A stretch of DNA of 64,000 nt from Pseudorhodoplanes sinuspersici (GTDB taxonomy: Bacteria > Pseudomonadota > Alphaproteobacteria > Rhizobiales > Xanthobacteraceae): NCBI RefSeq assembly GCF_002119765.1, contig NZ_CP021112.1:5907616-5971615 (forward strand). Direction: 5' to 3'. The position numbers and the translations under genes were made by a program. Position 1 is the stretch's first letter, and every line of letters starts with the position of its first letter. The notes under the pieces were generated by a model, which saw nothing but the letters and a program-made list of their open reading frames with translations, made no database searches and was not told the DNA's origin. Shown here piece by piece: positions 18,244 through 27,241 of the stretch.

Positions 18244-18969
18244 CTAATGCACGCCGAAATAGGCCTTGTGCAATTCGGGATCGTTCTTCAGCGTTTCCGT
18301 CGGTCCGGCCGTCACCACACGGCCCTGCGACAGCAGATAGCCATAGTCGGCAACGTCAAGAGTCTGGCGGACATTTTGCTCGACCAGCAGGATGGTAACG
18401 CCACTCTCCTTCAGCCGCCGCACGATCTTGAACACTTCGCCGACAAAGAGCGGCGATAGGCCGAGCGACGGCTCGTCGAAAATGACAAATTCGGGATCAG
18501 TCATCAGGCCGCGCGCGATTGAGAGCATCGAGCGCTCGCCGCCTGACAGTGTTCCCGCAAGCTGATTACGGCGCTCTTCAAGCCGGGGAAAGATATTGAA
18601 CAACTCATCGAGGCGCTTGCGCTCGCGCGCGGCATCACGCACCAGCAAGCCGCCGACCCGCAGATTTTCCAGCACCGTCATGCGCGGGAAGACGCGATTG
18701 CCTTCTGGAATGGTAGCAATCCCCAAGGCAGCGATGCGATGTGTCGGCATATCGGAGATTACGTCGCTCCCGAACCGGACAGTTCCGCTGCTGACGCGAC
18801 AAAGTCCAAGTATGGAACGAATAAGCGTCGACTTGCCAGCCCCATTGGCTCCGAGAATACACGTCACACTGCCCGCCTTGGCGGACACATTCATCTCAGT
18901 CAGCACATCCGCCCGGTCATAGCCGGCCGACAGATTGACCACGTCGAGATCGCGCGTCGCGGTCATCAT
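18244..18969 (-). CDS. Branched-chain-type ABC transporter ATPase (LivF-like)
   Basis: 241 residues. Walker A is GANGAGKSTL, the signature is LSGGERSML, Walker B is FVIFDEPSLGLSP and the switch region is LLVEQNVRQ. The SLGLSP and EQN sequences mark the LivF subgroup. The start ATG overlaps the LivG-like stop by four bases (ATGA). It is part of a five-gene HAAT-type importer followed by aldoxime dehydratase, so the imported compound is probably an aldoxime, a nitrile or a precursor rather than leucine. Confidence 0.9.
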   Translation of the reverse strand: MMTATRDLDVVNLSAGYDRADVLTEMNVSAKAGSVTCILGANGAGKSTLIRSILGLCRVSSGTVRFGSDVISDMPTHRIAALGIATIPEGNRVFPRMTVLENLRVGGLLVRDAARERKRLDELFNIFPRLEERRNQLAGTLSGGERSMLSIARGLMTDPEFVIFDEPSLGLSPLFVGEVFKIVRRLKESGVTILLVEQNVRQTLDVADYGYLLSQGRVVTAGPTETLKNDPELHKAYFGVH

Positions 18970-19745
18970 GCCGCCTGCCCCAGATAGGCCGCCTGCACCT
19001 TGGGATCGGCGATCAGCCCGTCGAAATCGCCCTCATAGATCTTGCGGCCGAAATTCAGCACCACGCAGCGGTCGCTGACGCGGCGGATGACATTCATCTC
19101 GTGTTCAACCAGCACGATGGCGAGGTCCGACATCAGGTCACGCATCGCAACCACGTCGTCCATCAGCTTGTAGGTTTCTTCGTGCGTCATCCCGGCGGAG
19201 GGTTCATCCAGGAGCAAGAGACGCGGCTCGCCGATCAGTGCGCGGCAGATTTCGATACGCCGGCGGTCGATCATGGTAAAGGTGCCGACCGGCTCGAACA
19301 GACGGTTCGCGATCGCCGGATTGAAGCGCCGCACCAGCGCGCCAACACGGTCGATCATACTGTCGAGCTCGCGCCGCCAGGCCCCGCGACGTAAGATATT
19401 CGCTGCAAAGCCGAGGTTCAGCTTACGCAGCGTGCCGACCATGACGTTGTCAAACACGGTCTGGTCCAGCATCAGGCGCGAGCGCTGGAAGGTGCGCGCG
19501 ATCCCGGCCGCCGCGATCTTCTGCGGCGGCTTGGCAAAAAGGTCGACGCCATCGAAGGAAACCGCGCCGGCCGACGGCTGGTAAAGCCCGGTCAGCACGT
19601 TGAAGAAGGTGGTTTTACCGGACCCGTTGGGTCCGACGAGGCCGACGATCTCGTCGCGCGCGATCGCGAAATCGAGCGCATCGAGCGCGGTCAGGCCGCC
19701 GAAGGTCATCGTCAGATCGTTGCAGACCAGAAGATCGCAGCTCAT
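18966..19745 (-). CDS. Branched-chain-type ABC transporter ATPase (LivG-like)
   Basis: About 259 residues starting at the ATG at 19745 (MSCDLLVCNDLTMTFGG), which overlaps the LivM-like stop as ATGA. The longer open frame upstream is only the shadow of LivM. Walker A is GPNGSGKTTFFN, Walker B is LLLLDEPSAGMT, and the C-terminal region has LVEHEMNVIRRVSDRCVVLNFG, the LivG hallmark. It works as a heterodimer with the LivF-like ATPase. Confidence 0.9.
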   Translation of the reverse strand: MSCDLLVCNDLTMTFGGLTALDALDFAIARDEIVGLVGPNGSGKTTFFNVLTGLYQPSAGAVSFDGVDLFAKPPQKIAAAGIARTFQRSRLMLDQTVFDNVMVGTLRKLNLGFAANILRRGAWRRELDSMIDRVGALVRRFNPAIANRLFEPVGTFTMIDRRRIEICRALIGEPRLLLLDEPSAGMTHEETYKLMDDVVAMRDLMSDLAIVLVEHEMNVIRRVSDRCVVLNFGRKIYEGDFDGLIADPKVQAAYLGQAA

Positions 19746-20944
19746 GCCCGCTCTCCCCGCGACAAGACGCGTGACAGCATGCGCAGGGACCGCGGCATGA
19801 TGCCGGAGGGCCGAAAACGCAGGATCAGCATCACCAGGATCGCGAAAATCAGTAGCCGGTATTCCTGAATCGCCTGCAGCTTCTCCGGTAGCACCAGGAT
19901 GACGACGGCTGCACCGATAGTGCCCCAGAGATTGCCGAGTCCTCCGAGCACGATGATCGAGAGCAGGATCAGGGAATCGCCGAGGCCTGCGCCGTTGGGA
20001 TTGATGAAGCCGTTCATCATGCCATAGGCGCCACCGGCTACGCCGATCAGCATGTTGCCGACGAGAAAGGCGAAGGCCTTCCAATAGGCGATGCTGAGAC
20101 CGAAGACGGACGCCGCAACTTCATCTGCGCGCACCGCATCGAGACTGATGCCTATCCATGAATTCTCGATCAAGCGGACGAGGACGAAGGCGCCGGCGAA
20201 GAGCAGGATTCCGAACACCGCATAAGGCACGTAAAAAGACAGATCGATCGGACCGATCTCCCGGACATTGTTGAACTGCAGACCGAAGAGATCGAGACCG
20301 GGCACTTTCAGCCCCTGTGGACCGCCGAGCAGATCGTTCACTTCAAGGAACGTCCTGATCAGTAGGCCGAATGCAATCGTGACCAGCGCCGCATAGTGTC
20401 CGCGCGTACGCAACACCGGCAGCAGCACGCAAAGGCCGAGCACCCCGGCGACGATCCCGCAGCCAGCGAGCACAAGGAGATGTGGCAGAGCCGTATGATT
20501 GCCGAGGATCGCAGCCGTGTAAGAGCCGATGGCGAAGAACGCGGCACCCGCGAAATTCACGACACCGGCGAAGGCAAGCTGCAGATTGAGCCCGATGCAG
20601 GCGGCCGCATAGAGCGCGACCGTTGTCATCATCAGCAACGTGTAATGGTCGTCACGGAAAAGCACGACCAGCGCCAGCGCACCGATAAGGGCGACCCCGT
20701 TACCGAAGCCGGCATGGCGACGGCACGTCGCGGTCAAGTCGCGTCCGATAGCGGTGCCGTCAACGACGCCGATTAGCGCCACGAAACTCACAAGCACGGC
20801 CACAACGCTAATCTGGTTTTCGGCATGCAACAGAAACGCGAGCGCCGCGAAGACGAGCCCGACGACGCCAACGATAACAAGACGGGGGAAGCGCCGCACC
20901 AAAGGCGGCCAGGCAGTTTCGGTGGAGGGCACGAGCAAGGTCAC
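19742..20944 (-). CDS. Branched-chain-type ABC transporter permease (LivM-like)
   Basis: 400 residues with about ten hydrophobic segments. The LivM pattern is clear: ALYAAACIGLNLQLAFAGVVNFAGAAFFAIGSYTAA (a stretch around residues 110-145) and the late loop GGLGNLWGTIGAAVVI. It has an extended N-terminus of about 100 residues with extra membrane helices, a known variant. It overlaps LivG by four bases and follows LivH by two. Confidence 0.88.
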   Translation of the reverse strand: MTLLVPSTETAWPPLVRRFPRLVIVGVVGLVFAALAFLLHAENQISVVAVLVSFVALIGVVDGTAIGRDLTATCRRHAGFGNGVALIGALALVVLFRDDHYTLLMMTTVALYAAACIGLNLQLAFAGVVNFAGAAFFAIGSYTAAILGNHTALPHLLVLAGCGIVAGVLGLCVLLPVLRTRGHYAALVTIAFGLLIRTFLEVNDLLGGPQGLKVPGLDLFGLQFNNVREIGPIDLSFYVPYAVFGILLFAGAFVLVRLIENSWIGISLDAVRADEVAASVFGLSIAYWKAFAFLVGNMLIGVAGGAYGMMNGFINPNGAGLGDSLILLSIIVLGGLGNLWGTIGAAVVILVLPEKLQAIQEYRLLIFAILVMLILRFRPSGIMPRSLRMLSRVLSRGERA

Positions 20945-20946
20945 CT

Positions 20947-21867
20947 TTACACCCGCTCGCTGCTCTTTTCCGGAATAAGCCCGGTCGGGAACAGGCCAAT
21001 CAGCACAATCACCACCGCAAAAGCGACCACGTCCTTGTAGGCGCTCGAGAAAGGCAGCGCGATGGTTGCCAGCGTCTGCGCACCGGCAAACAGAAAGCCG
21101 CCAAGGATCGCGCCGAGCAGATTGCCAAGACCGCCCACCACCGCCGCGGCGAATCCGATCACGCCAAGCAGAACGCCCATGTTGAAGTTGATCTCGCGAT
21201 AATAGAGACCGAGCATCAGGCCGGCGAAGGCCGCGAGCGCGGAGCCGATCGCGAAGGTACCCAGCACCACGCGCTGGAAATCGATGCCGGATAATTGCGC
21301 GACATCTGGTTCCTGCGCCACTGCGCGGATGGCGAGACCGAGCCGCGTATGCGTCACAACAAAATGCGTGATGCCGACCAGCGCCAACCCGCAGGCGAGA
21401 ATGATCACGCTGTCGATGCCGATGCTGAACGAGCCGAACTGGATATTGCCGGCTGGCAGCAAAGCCGGGAACGGTTTGGGATTGCCGCCATTCGGCACAC
21501 CGAGGCGGATGATCTCGCGCAGCACCGTGCCCGCCATCAGGGTTGCGAGCAGCACATTGACGGCCGGCGCATGCCGAAGCGGCAGTACGAGCGTACGGCC
21601 AACGATCACGCCGGCGATCGCGCCAGCGGCGAGACCAGCCAGCAGGCCCACAAGGAGAATGACAATCGCCGGCAGTCCGGAGTTGACGCCGACAAGAGTG
21701 ACCGCACCTAGACTTGCAAAGGCGCCGGTGGCCAGCACATCGCCGTGCGAGAACTTGATCACATCGAGCACGCCGAAGAACAGCGAAAAGCCAACCGCTA
21801 TCATCGCGTAGATCACACCAAGCATAAGCCCATTGAAGATGTGCTGGGCAAGAAGGCCGAAATCCAT
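20947..21867 (-). CDS. Branched-chain-type ABC transporter permease (LivH-like)
   Basis: 306 residues. A perfect AAGGAGG site precedes the ATG. Motifs of LivH: GLMLGVIYAMIAVGFSLFFGVLDVIKFSHGD at the N-terminus and VVGGLGNLLGAILGGFLFA near the C-terminus. It forms the membrane channel with the LivM-like protein and lies 90 bases downstream of the binding-protein gene. Confidence 0.9.
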   Translation of the reverse strand: MDFGLLAQHIFNGLMLGVIYAMIAVGFSLFFGVLDVIKFSHGDVLATGAFASLGAVTLVGVNSGLPAIVILLVGLLAGLAAGAIAGVIVGRTLVLPLRHAPAVNVLLATLMAGTVLREIIRLGVPNGGNPKPFPALLPAGNIQFGSFSIGIDSVIILACGLALVGITHFVVTHTRLGLAIRAVAQEPDVAQLSGIDFQRVVLGTFAIGSALAAFAGLMLGLYYREINFNMGVLLGVIGFAAAVVGGLGNLLGAILGGFLFAGAQTLATIALPFSSAYKDVVAFAVVIVLIGLFPTGLIPEKSSERV

Positions 21868-21957
21868 CTCAGCCTCCTTGCTGCGAGATCACGAGATGCA
21901 GGTCTGCAAGAGTCATCGTCGCTCCATTCCACCCACGACGATAAGCTTGTATCGACC

Positions 21958-23136
21958 TCATTTGGCAAGGCCGGTGAGCGACTTCTTGCCGCCGGCATAT
22001 TCGCTGTCCGGCCAATAGGTCCATTTGCGGTTCTGCACGACATAGACATACGGCGTGACGATGTTCTGGCGATGATCGTCGAAGTTGATTGTGCCGACAA
22101 GACCAGCATAACCTTTGGTTTTGTTGAGCGCGTCCTGCACCTTCTTGCGGTCCGGACCGACTTTTTCGATGGCGTCCATGATCAGATTGGCGGCGGTGTA
22201 GGCGAAGGGCCCATAGGCGTCAGGATCTTCGCGGAAACCGGCCTTCGCATAAGCATCGAGGAAGGTGCGGCCCTGCGCATATTTCTCGATCGGAGCGCCG
22301 TTATGGAACGACACCGTTCCTTCCGCCGAGGCGCCGGCGCCTTCGATGAAGCCCGCATTGAGAATGCCGGACACCGCGATGAACTGGGCATTCACGCCGA
22401 CGCGATCCATCTGCGCGCGGATGCGCACACCGCCAGGAGTGAGACCTCCCCAGTAGATCACTTCCGGCCTCAGCTCCTTGATCTTGGTCAGCTCGGCCGT
22501 GAAATCCTGCTGGTCCGGTGCGACAGGGAATGTTGCGGCGATTTCTCCGCCCGATTCGGACAGGAACTTGCTGAAGTATTTGTTCTGACCTTTGCCGTAG
22601 TCGGTCGTGTCGTGCAGGATCGCGACGCGCTTGTATTTATTGTCGGCGAGGAATTTCGCGGCGAGCTTGCCTTCATCGACCATGGTTCCGTTGACGCGAT
22701 GAATTTCCGCGTAGTTGTTGCCATAGGTGATCTCCGGCAGCACGGCGCCCCACACCACCACCGGAAGCTGGAAGCGGTGATAGGTGTCGACCGTCGCGAT
22801 GCCGACCGTCGAGCAATAATGCGTCACGCCAGCTATGATGGACTTGTCCGACGCCGCCTTGGTCGCGACCTGGATGCCGACATTGGGCTTGCACTCGTCG
22901 TCGAGGGTGACGAGTTCGTAGGAATATTTCGCTTTCGGATCGGCGTTGCGCAATTGCACGGCGAGCAGCGCAGAGTTGCGCCCGCCGAGGCCAGGCGCGG
23001 AACTGCCGCCCGTGAGCGGGCCGATGAAGGCGATTTTCACGGTATCCTTTGCGGCTGCATCGCCGGCCGCCCACAACCCGACCGAGATCGCCACGGTGGC
23101 TGCAAATACGGATGCCACAAGACGTCGATTCATCAT
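21958..23136 (-). CDS. ABC transporter substrate-binding protein (LivJ/Leu-Ile-Val type)
   Basis: About 392 residues from the first of two ATGs at 23136, preceded by AGAGGGACAGGGACA. The signal peptide ends near AAGDAAAKDT. The mature part is a type-I periplasmic binding protein: VKIAFIGPLTGGSSAPGLGGRNSA, VAILHDTTDYGKGQ and DAYGPFAYTAANLIMDAI. It is the first gene of the operon that ends in aldoxime dehydratase. The ligand may be an aldoxime, nitrile or amino-acid-derived compound (inference). Confidence 0.88.
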   Translation of the reverse strand: MMNRRLVASVFAATVAISVGLWAAGDAAAKDTVKIAFIGPLTGGSSAPGLGGRNSALLAVQLRNADPKAKYSYELVTLDDECKPNVGIQVATKAASDKSIIAGVTHYCSTVGIATVDTYHRFQLPVVVWGAVLPEITYGNNYAEIHRVNGTMVDEGKLAAKFLADNKYKRVAILHDTTDYGKGQNKYFSKFLSESGGEIAATFPVAPDQQDFTAELTKIKELRPEVIYWGGLTPGGVRIRAQMDRVGVNAQFIAVSGILNAGFIEGAGASAEGTVSFHNGAPIEKYAQGRTFLDAYAKAGFREDPDAYGPFAYTAANLIMDAIEKVGPDRKKVQDALNKTKGYAGLVGTINFDDHRQNIVTPYVYVVQNRKWTYWPDSEYAGGKKSLTGLAK

Positions 23137-23287
23137 TGTCCCTGTCCCTCTGCTAAATCGCTGACCCCGGCGGCCGGAATGAAATCTGGCCCGGATTGGA
23201 AAACAGGCCAGCGGGCGAGAGCAATGGGAAAAGCGCGCAAGGCTCTGTGCGATTCTGGGGCAACTGAATGCGCTGCACAAAGATACG

Positions 23288-24193
23288 TCAGAGAATGCCT
23301 GCTTGCATATCACTCTGGATTTGCCTGGTCAGGAACGCGATGACCGTTCGAATGCGCGGCGAGAACTGAAGGTCCTGATGCACGCTGGTCCAGATTTCCC
23401 GCGTGGTGAAAGCCTTGTCGTGCAGGATGGGAACTAACGGCGTTGTCTCGTGGATGGAGAACCGCGGCAGCAGCACAATCCCTAAACCACCGATCGCAGC
23501 ATTGCGCTGCGCGATCATGCTGGAGGAATGCATCACCACACGCGGGTTCTGGATTACCTCGTCGAGCCAGCGAACGGTGTCCACTTGGATCAGATCTTCG
23601 ACATAGGTGATGAAGTCATGATCCGCGAGATCAGCGAGATCGGCGGGGCAACCTTTGCGATCGAGATAGCTTTGCGAGGCATAAAGCCCGAGACGGAAGC
23701 TGCCGATTTTCTCCGACACCAAACCCTGTCCCGGCGGCTTGAAGAAGCTGATGAACAAGTCTGCCTCGCGCCGGTTCACGTAGATCATTTGTGGTGAGGT
23801 CACGAGTTCCAGCGTGATATGCGGCGCCGCATCCCGCAGAAGAATTGCGCGCGGCGCAAGATAGAGCGACGCGATGCCCTCCATCGTTGCTAGCCGCACG
23901 GTGCCGGCGGCCTCGGGCGCGGTTTCGTTCACTTCGGATCGCACTTTCAGCATCGCGCTCTCGACTGCCTCTGCATGAGGCAGCAGCCGCTTGCCGAGAT
24001 CGTTCAGTTTGAAGCCAGAGCGTGTTCGCTCGAACACACCGGAGCCCAGCGCCTGCTCAAGCTGGGAAATGCGGCGGCTGACCGTCGAGTGATCGATGCG
24101 CAGCCGGCGCGATGTCTGGGACAAATTCCCGGTCCGGGCCACATCCAAAAAAACGCGCAGGTCGTCCCAATCGAGCAGATCAATAGAGCGCAT
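23288..24193 (-). CDS. LysR-family transcriptional regulator
   Basis: 301 residues from the ATG at 24193 (MRSIDLLDWDDLRVFL); the frame upstream lacks family similarity. The helix-turn-helix is within residues 8-65 (GNLSQTSRRLRIDHSTVSRR), followed by the effector domain. The N-terminal form resembles the AaeR/CrgA-like LysR branch. It is divergent from the nitrilase 115 bases away and upstream of the transporter operon in the same direction, so it probably controls both. Confidence 0.9.
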   Translation of the reverse strand: MRSIDLLDWDDLRVFLDVARTGNLSQTSRRLRIDHSTVSRRISQLEQALGSGVFERTRSGFKLNDLGKRLLPHAEAVESAMLKVRSEVNETAPEAAGTVRLATMEGIASLYLAPRAILLRDAAPHITLELVTSPQMIYVNRREADLFISFFKPPGQGLVSEKIGSFRLGLYASQSYLDRKGCPADLADLADHDFITYVEDLIQVDTVRWLDEVIQNPRVVMHSSSMIAQRNAAIGGLGIVLLPRFSIHETTPLVPILHDKAFTTREIWTSVHQDLQFSPRIRTVIAFLTRQIQSDMQAGIL

Positions 24194-24308
24194 GAAACGA
24201 TTTCCGGCCTCCGGTCGAGATTTGCAAGCCACCTTGCGAGAATACGCGATCCCGCCCGCCAAGCCTCCATGATACCCAAAAGCTGCGGCAATTCGGAAGG
24301 GTGCGTTC

Positions 24309-25391
24309 ATGGACAATCTGCCCCGGTTCAAGGCAGCGGCGGTGCATGCGGCACCGGTCTTTCTCGACAAGAACGGCACGACGGAAAAGGCCATCTCCAT
24401 CATACGCGAGGCCGCGGCTGCGGGCGCCGCTCTGGTCGCCTTTCCGGAAACATTTCTGCCGGCCTTTCCGATATGGGCGGCGCTTTGGGCACCGATCGAC
24501 AATCACGATTTGTTCGCCCGAATGGCGGCCGCATCTGTGCTGGTCGACGGTCTCGAAATCCAGCGCATTCGCGATGAGGCCAGACGGCAAGGTGTCTTCG
24601 TCTCGCTGGGATTCAGCGAAAGGTCGCCCGCCAGCGTCGGTGCCCTCTGGAATTCCAATCTGCTGATTGGCGACGATGGCTCTGTCCTGAACCACCATCG
24701 CAAGATCGTGCCAACCTTCTACGAAAAGCTGATCTGGGCCTCAGGCGACGGTGCCGGCCTGCGGGTCAGCGCAACGCGCATCGGACGCATCGGTTGTCTG
24801 ATCTGCGGCGAGAACACCAATCCGCTTGCACGTTATGCTCTGATGGCGGAGGGTGAACAATTGCACATTTCGTCTTGGCCGCCGATTTGGCCGACGCGGC
24901 GCCCCAAAGGAGGTGGCAATTTCAATAATTTGGCCGCGAACCGTCTGCGCGCCGGAGCACATTCCTTCGAGGCCAAGGCATTTGGGCTGGTCACCGCCGG
25001 ATTTTTAGACGCGGCCGCACGCGATTTTCTAGTTTCGCGGGACTCGTCGATCGCCGAGGTTCTCGATGAAACACCACGCGCCGCCTCCTATTTCATCGAC
25101 CCCACCGGTGAGGCCACCAGCGACGAATTGCGTGACGCCGAAGGCATCGTTTACGCCGACATCGATCTGAACCGATGCGTTGAGCCGAAACAATTTCACG
25201 ACGTCGTCGGCTACTATAACCGCTTTGACATTTTCGATGTGCGGGTCCGTCGCACGCGCCTCAATCCCGCAACCTTTGTCGAAGATATTTCTGGATTGGA
25301 AGATCCGCATGCGCCAGCATTGAATGGTGGCACACCTGAACTACTGCAGAGGCGTGCTAAATCATCTGCCATCGAGCTAGGAGGACTTTAG
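24309..25391 (+). CDS. Nitrilase (carbon-nitrogen hydrolase family)
   Basis: 360 residues. The catalytic triad is visible: E47 in VAFPETFLP, K132 in NHHRKIVPTFYEK and C166 in LICGENTNPLARY. CGENTNP and the following GEQLHISSWPP segment are typical of true nitrilases that turn R-CN into R-COOH and ammonia, as opposed to amidases. Combined with the aldoxime dehydratase encoded in the same module, it would complete conversion of an aldoxime to a carboxylic acid. It is divergent from its probable LysR regulator. Confidence 0.9.
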   Translation: MDNLPRFKAAAVHAAPVFLDKNGTTEKAISIIREAAAAGAALVAFPETFLPAFPIWAALWAPIDNHDLFARMAAASVLVDGLEIQRIRDEARRQGVFVSLGFSERSPASVGALWNSNLLIGDDGSVLNHHRKIVPTFYEKLIWASGDGAGLRVSATRIGRIGCLICGENTNPLARYALMAEGEQLHISSWPPIWPTRRPKGGGNFNNLAANRLRAGAHSFEAKAFGLVTAGFLDAAARDFLVSRDSSIAEVLDETPRAASYFIDPTGEATSDELRDAEGIVYADIDLNRCVEPKQFHDVVGYYNRFDIFDVRVRRTRLNPATFVEDISGLEDPHAPALNGGTPELLQRRAKSSAIELGGL

Positions 25392-25750
25392 TCTCGACCG
25401 GCATCCCCGCGGCGTGCATTCGGAAAGTTGCAAGCCATAGTGCAAGGTGATCATGCGGCACGAAATCGGAGCGATGTGATCGACCTGATCGACTCATGGG
25501 TCGGCGCAATCAGGCGCACATTTGCAGGCGCAGACTGCCGCCCCGGTCACGCAGTGGTTTTATTCTTCGGTCTCCGGAGCGAGTATCCAGAAAATGGGAA
25601 TTCTCGTTATAGTAGCGGGAGACTTTTGAGAATTTTGTGCGTGAAAGTTCGACAATCGGCCGATCAGAGACTGTGACCAAATAACGAAAGCCGGCGATTA
25701 CCGGGCATTTCTGGCATATTGGAAGGAAATTCTCCAAATCAAAGACTGGC

Positions 25751-25797
25751 TGGCTGGGGCGCCTGGATTCGAACCAGGGAATGGCGGAATCAAAATC
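25751..25797 (-). repeat. tRNA-Gln(TTG) 3'-half fragment (probable attachment-site scar)
   Basis: On the minus strand the sequence runs through an anticodon loop TTTTGAT flanked by GGA/TCC, a variable stretch, a paired T arm CCTGG-TTCGAAT-CCAGG, then CGCCCCA-G-CCA. This is the 3' half of a glutamine tRNA with anticodon TTG. The D arm and 5' acceptor strand are not present upstream, so it is not a working gene. Tyrosine integrases commonly recombine within tRNA 3' halves and leave such copies. A decayed partner lies at 16988-17011. Confidence 0.75.
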
Positions 25798-25854
25798 CAA
25801 CCATTCTTGATATTCTAGCAACGCTCGTTCCGAAAAACTGGCCGAAAAGCGGTC

Positions 25855-26007
25855 CAGCGGAATCAATAGGTTAGGGCCCATTTCGGAATGAAGAATTACC
25901 GCTCAGCTTTCCCGAAGCCTTCAGCGCATGAGACATTGCTGGTTATCCACCCGTGTTTTCGGGTTTTGCAACCCGAATGAGCAAGTTCGCAACATCTGCG
26001 GAGCCAT
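25855..26007. repeat. Dispersed repeat, copy 1 (interrupted by IS3 element)
   Basis: This 153-base segment, beginning CAGCGGAATCAATAGGTTA and ending GCGGAGCCAT, recurs at 61372-61547 with high identity and one 23-base length difference. It holds a perfect hairpin, TTCGGGTT-TTGC-AACCCGAA, at 25958-25977. The copy stops exactly where the IS3-family element begins. No coding potential is apparent. Confidence 0.8.
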
Positions 26008-26045
26008 TGACCCGACCGAGATTCTAGTCCAGGCGCGGTGAGAGA

Positions 26046-26912
26046 TTATTGCATCGCGATCTCCATTTCGAGTGGCTTCATGTCGCTGTAGGCTGCAGGT
26101 GCGGGAGGTCGATATCCAAGCGATGAGTGTGGGCGTTTGTGATTGTAGTGTTGTCGCCATTGCTCGATAACGATCCGAGCCTCCTTCAGGCTGTAAAAGA
26201 TTTCGCCGTTGAGCAATTCGTCACGCAGCTTGCCATTGAAGCTTTCGCAATAACCGTTTTCCCAAGGGCTGCCGGGCGCAATGAACAGAGTGTTGGCACC
26301 AAGCTGAGCGAGCCACGCCCTGACAACCTTGGCGGTCATCTCGGGACCATTATCGGACCGAATGTGAGTGAGGACACCCCTTTTCAGCATCACATCCGCG
26401 AAGGTCTCGATGACGCCGAAGCTCGTGATCCGTCGGGCCACCCGGATAGCAAGGCACTCACGTGTGTATTCGTCGATCAACGTCAGCAGGCGGAGCGATC
26501 GACCATCATGGGTTTGCGCTGAGACAAAATCATAGCTCCAAACATGCCGTGGTCGTTCCGGTCGCAACCGGACACACGATCCATCGTTGAGCCATAAGCG
26601 CCCCCTCGGACGCTGCTTCCTGGGGACTTTGAGGCCCTCCCGGCGCCAGATCCGCTGCACCCGATCTTTCCCCACTTGCCAGCCGCTGATCTGCAGCAGC
26701 GCCGTGATCCGACGATAGCCGTAACGGCCATATTCGGATGCAAGAGTGACAATGGCCCGGGTGAGCGCATCCTCGTCGGCACGAACCGTGGGAATATAAC
26801 GTTGCGTTCCCCGCGGCTGGCTGACGATCCGGCAGGCATGACGTTCCGAGAGCTGATACTTGCGTCGGATCGCTTCGACTGCCTGCCGGCGCCGGTCAGG
26901 CGCTACAAGTTT
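26046..26912 (-). CDS. IS3-family transposase orfB (DDE integrase core)
   Basis: The open frame from about 26912 reads [19 protein letters not shown], then the HTH_21 region, then the rve integrase core: [18 protein letters not shown] with the first aspartate, [10 protein letters not shown] with the second, and [21 protein letters not shown] with the glutamate. The C-terminus is [15 protein letters not shown], also typical. No ATG begins this frame, as expected for a product made by frameshifting from orfA. The first in-frame start codon is a GTG at 26675. Confidence 0.8.
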   Translation of the reverse strand, partial: KLVAPDRRRQAVEAIRRKYQLSERHACRIVSQPRGTQRYIPTVRADEDALTRAIVTLASEYGRYGYRRITALLQISGWQVGKDRVQRIWRREGLKVPRKQRPRGRLWLNDGSCVRLRPERPRHVWSYDFVSAQTHDGRSLRLLTLIDEYTRECLAIRVARRITSFGVIETFADVMLKRGVLTHIRSDNGPEMTAKVVRAWLAQLGANTLFIAPGSPWENGYCESFNGKLRDELLNGEIFYSLKEARIVIEQWRQHYNHKRPHSSLGYRPPAPAAYSDMKPLEMEIAMQ

Positions 26913-27179
26913 CCCTCAGCGACATCCTTCAGGATCTGCTTCTCCAGGGACAGATCGGCGACCAACCGCTTGAGCCGAGCGTTCTCGCTCCAGCTCCTTG
27001 AAGCGCTTGGCCTGCTCCATCTCCAGCCCGCCATACTCATTGCGCCACCGATAAAAGCTCTGCTCCGATATCTCGGCTTCCTTGCAGGCCTGAGCAATTG
27101 TCCGTCCCTGCGCAACCAGCACATCGATTTGGCGGAGCTTGGCAACAATCTGCTCCGCACTATGTCGCTTTCTTGGCAT
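26903..27179 (-). pseudogene. IS3-family transposase orfA, frameshifted
   Basis: The N-terminal frame starts MPRKRHSAEQIVAKLRQID and has the expected helix-turn-helix (ACKEAEISEQSFYRWRNEYG). Around 26995 the frame changes: the expected ...KELERENARLKRL continues only in another frame, as ENARLKRLVADLSLEKQIL to the stop at 26903. The pattern fits loss of two bases in GGAGCGAGAACGC. The element is therefore probably unable to move by itself. Confidence 0.7.
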
Positions 27180-27241
27180 CGTCGGGTGTCCTTTCCATGC
27201 CGATTATTTCAATCAGCCTGGTCCAAGAAAACCCGGTCAGG

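Larger units (their letters stand above)
25392..26007. other. Intergenic region with tRNA scar and dispersed repeat
   Basis: This 616-base stretch between nitrilase and the IS3 element contains the tRNA-Gln 3' half (25751-25797) and one copy of a dispersed repeat (25855-26007). A 123-codon open frame on the minus strand runs through the tRNA scar and looks spurious. Composition is more AT-rich than the flanking genes. Confidence 0.55.

Noticed and set aside
21745..23343. 532-codon plus-strand open frame opposite the Liv-type binding protein
   Set aside because: Antisense shadow of a well-supported binding protein with a signal peptide and ribosome site.
25510..25881. 123-codon minus-strand open frame
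   Set aside because: It reads through the tRNA-Gln 3' fragment and part of the dispersed repeat, so coding is unlikely.
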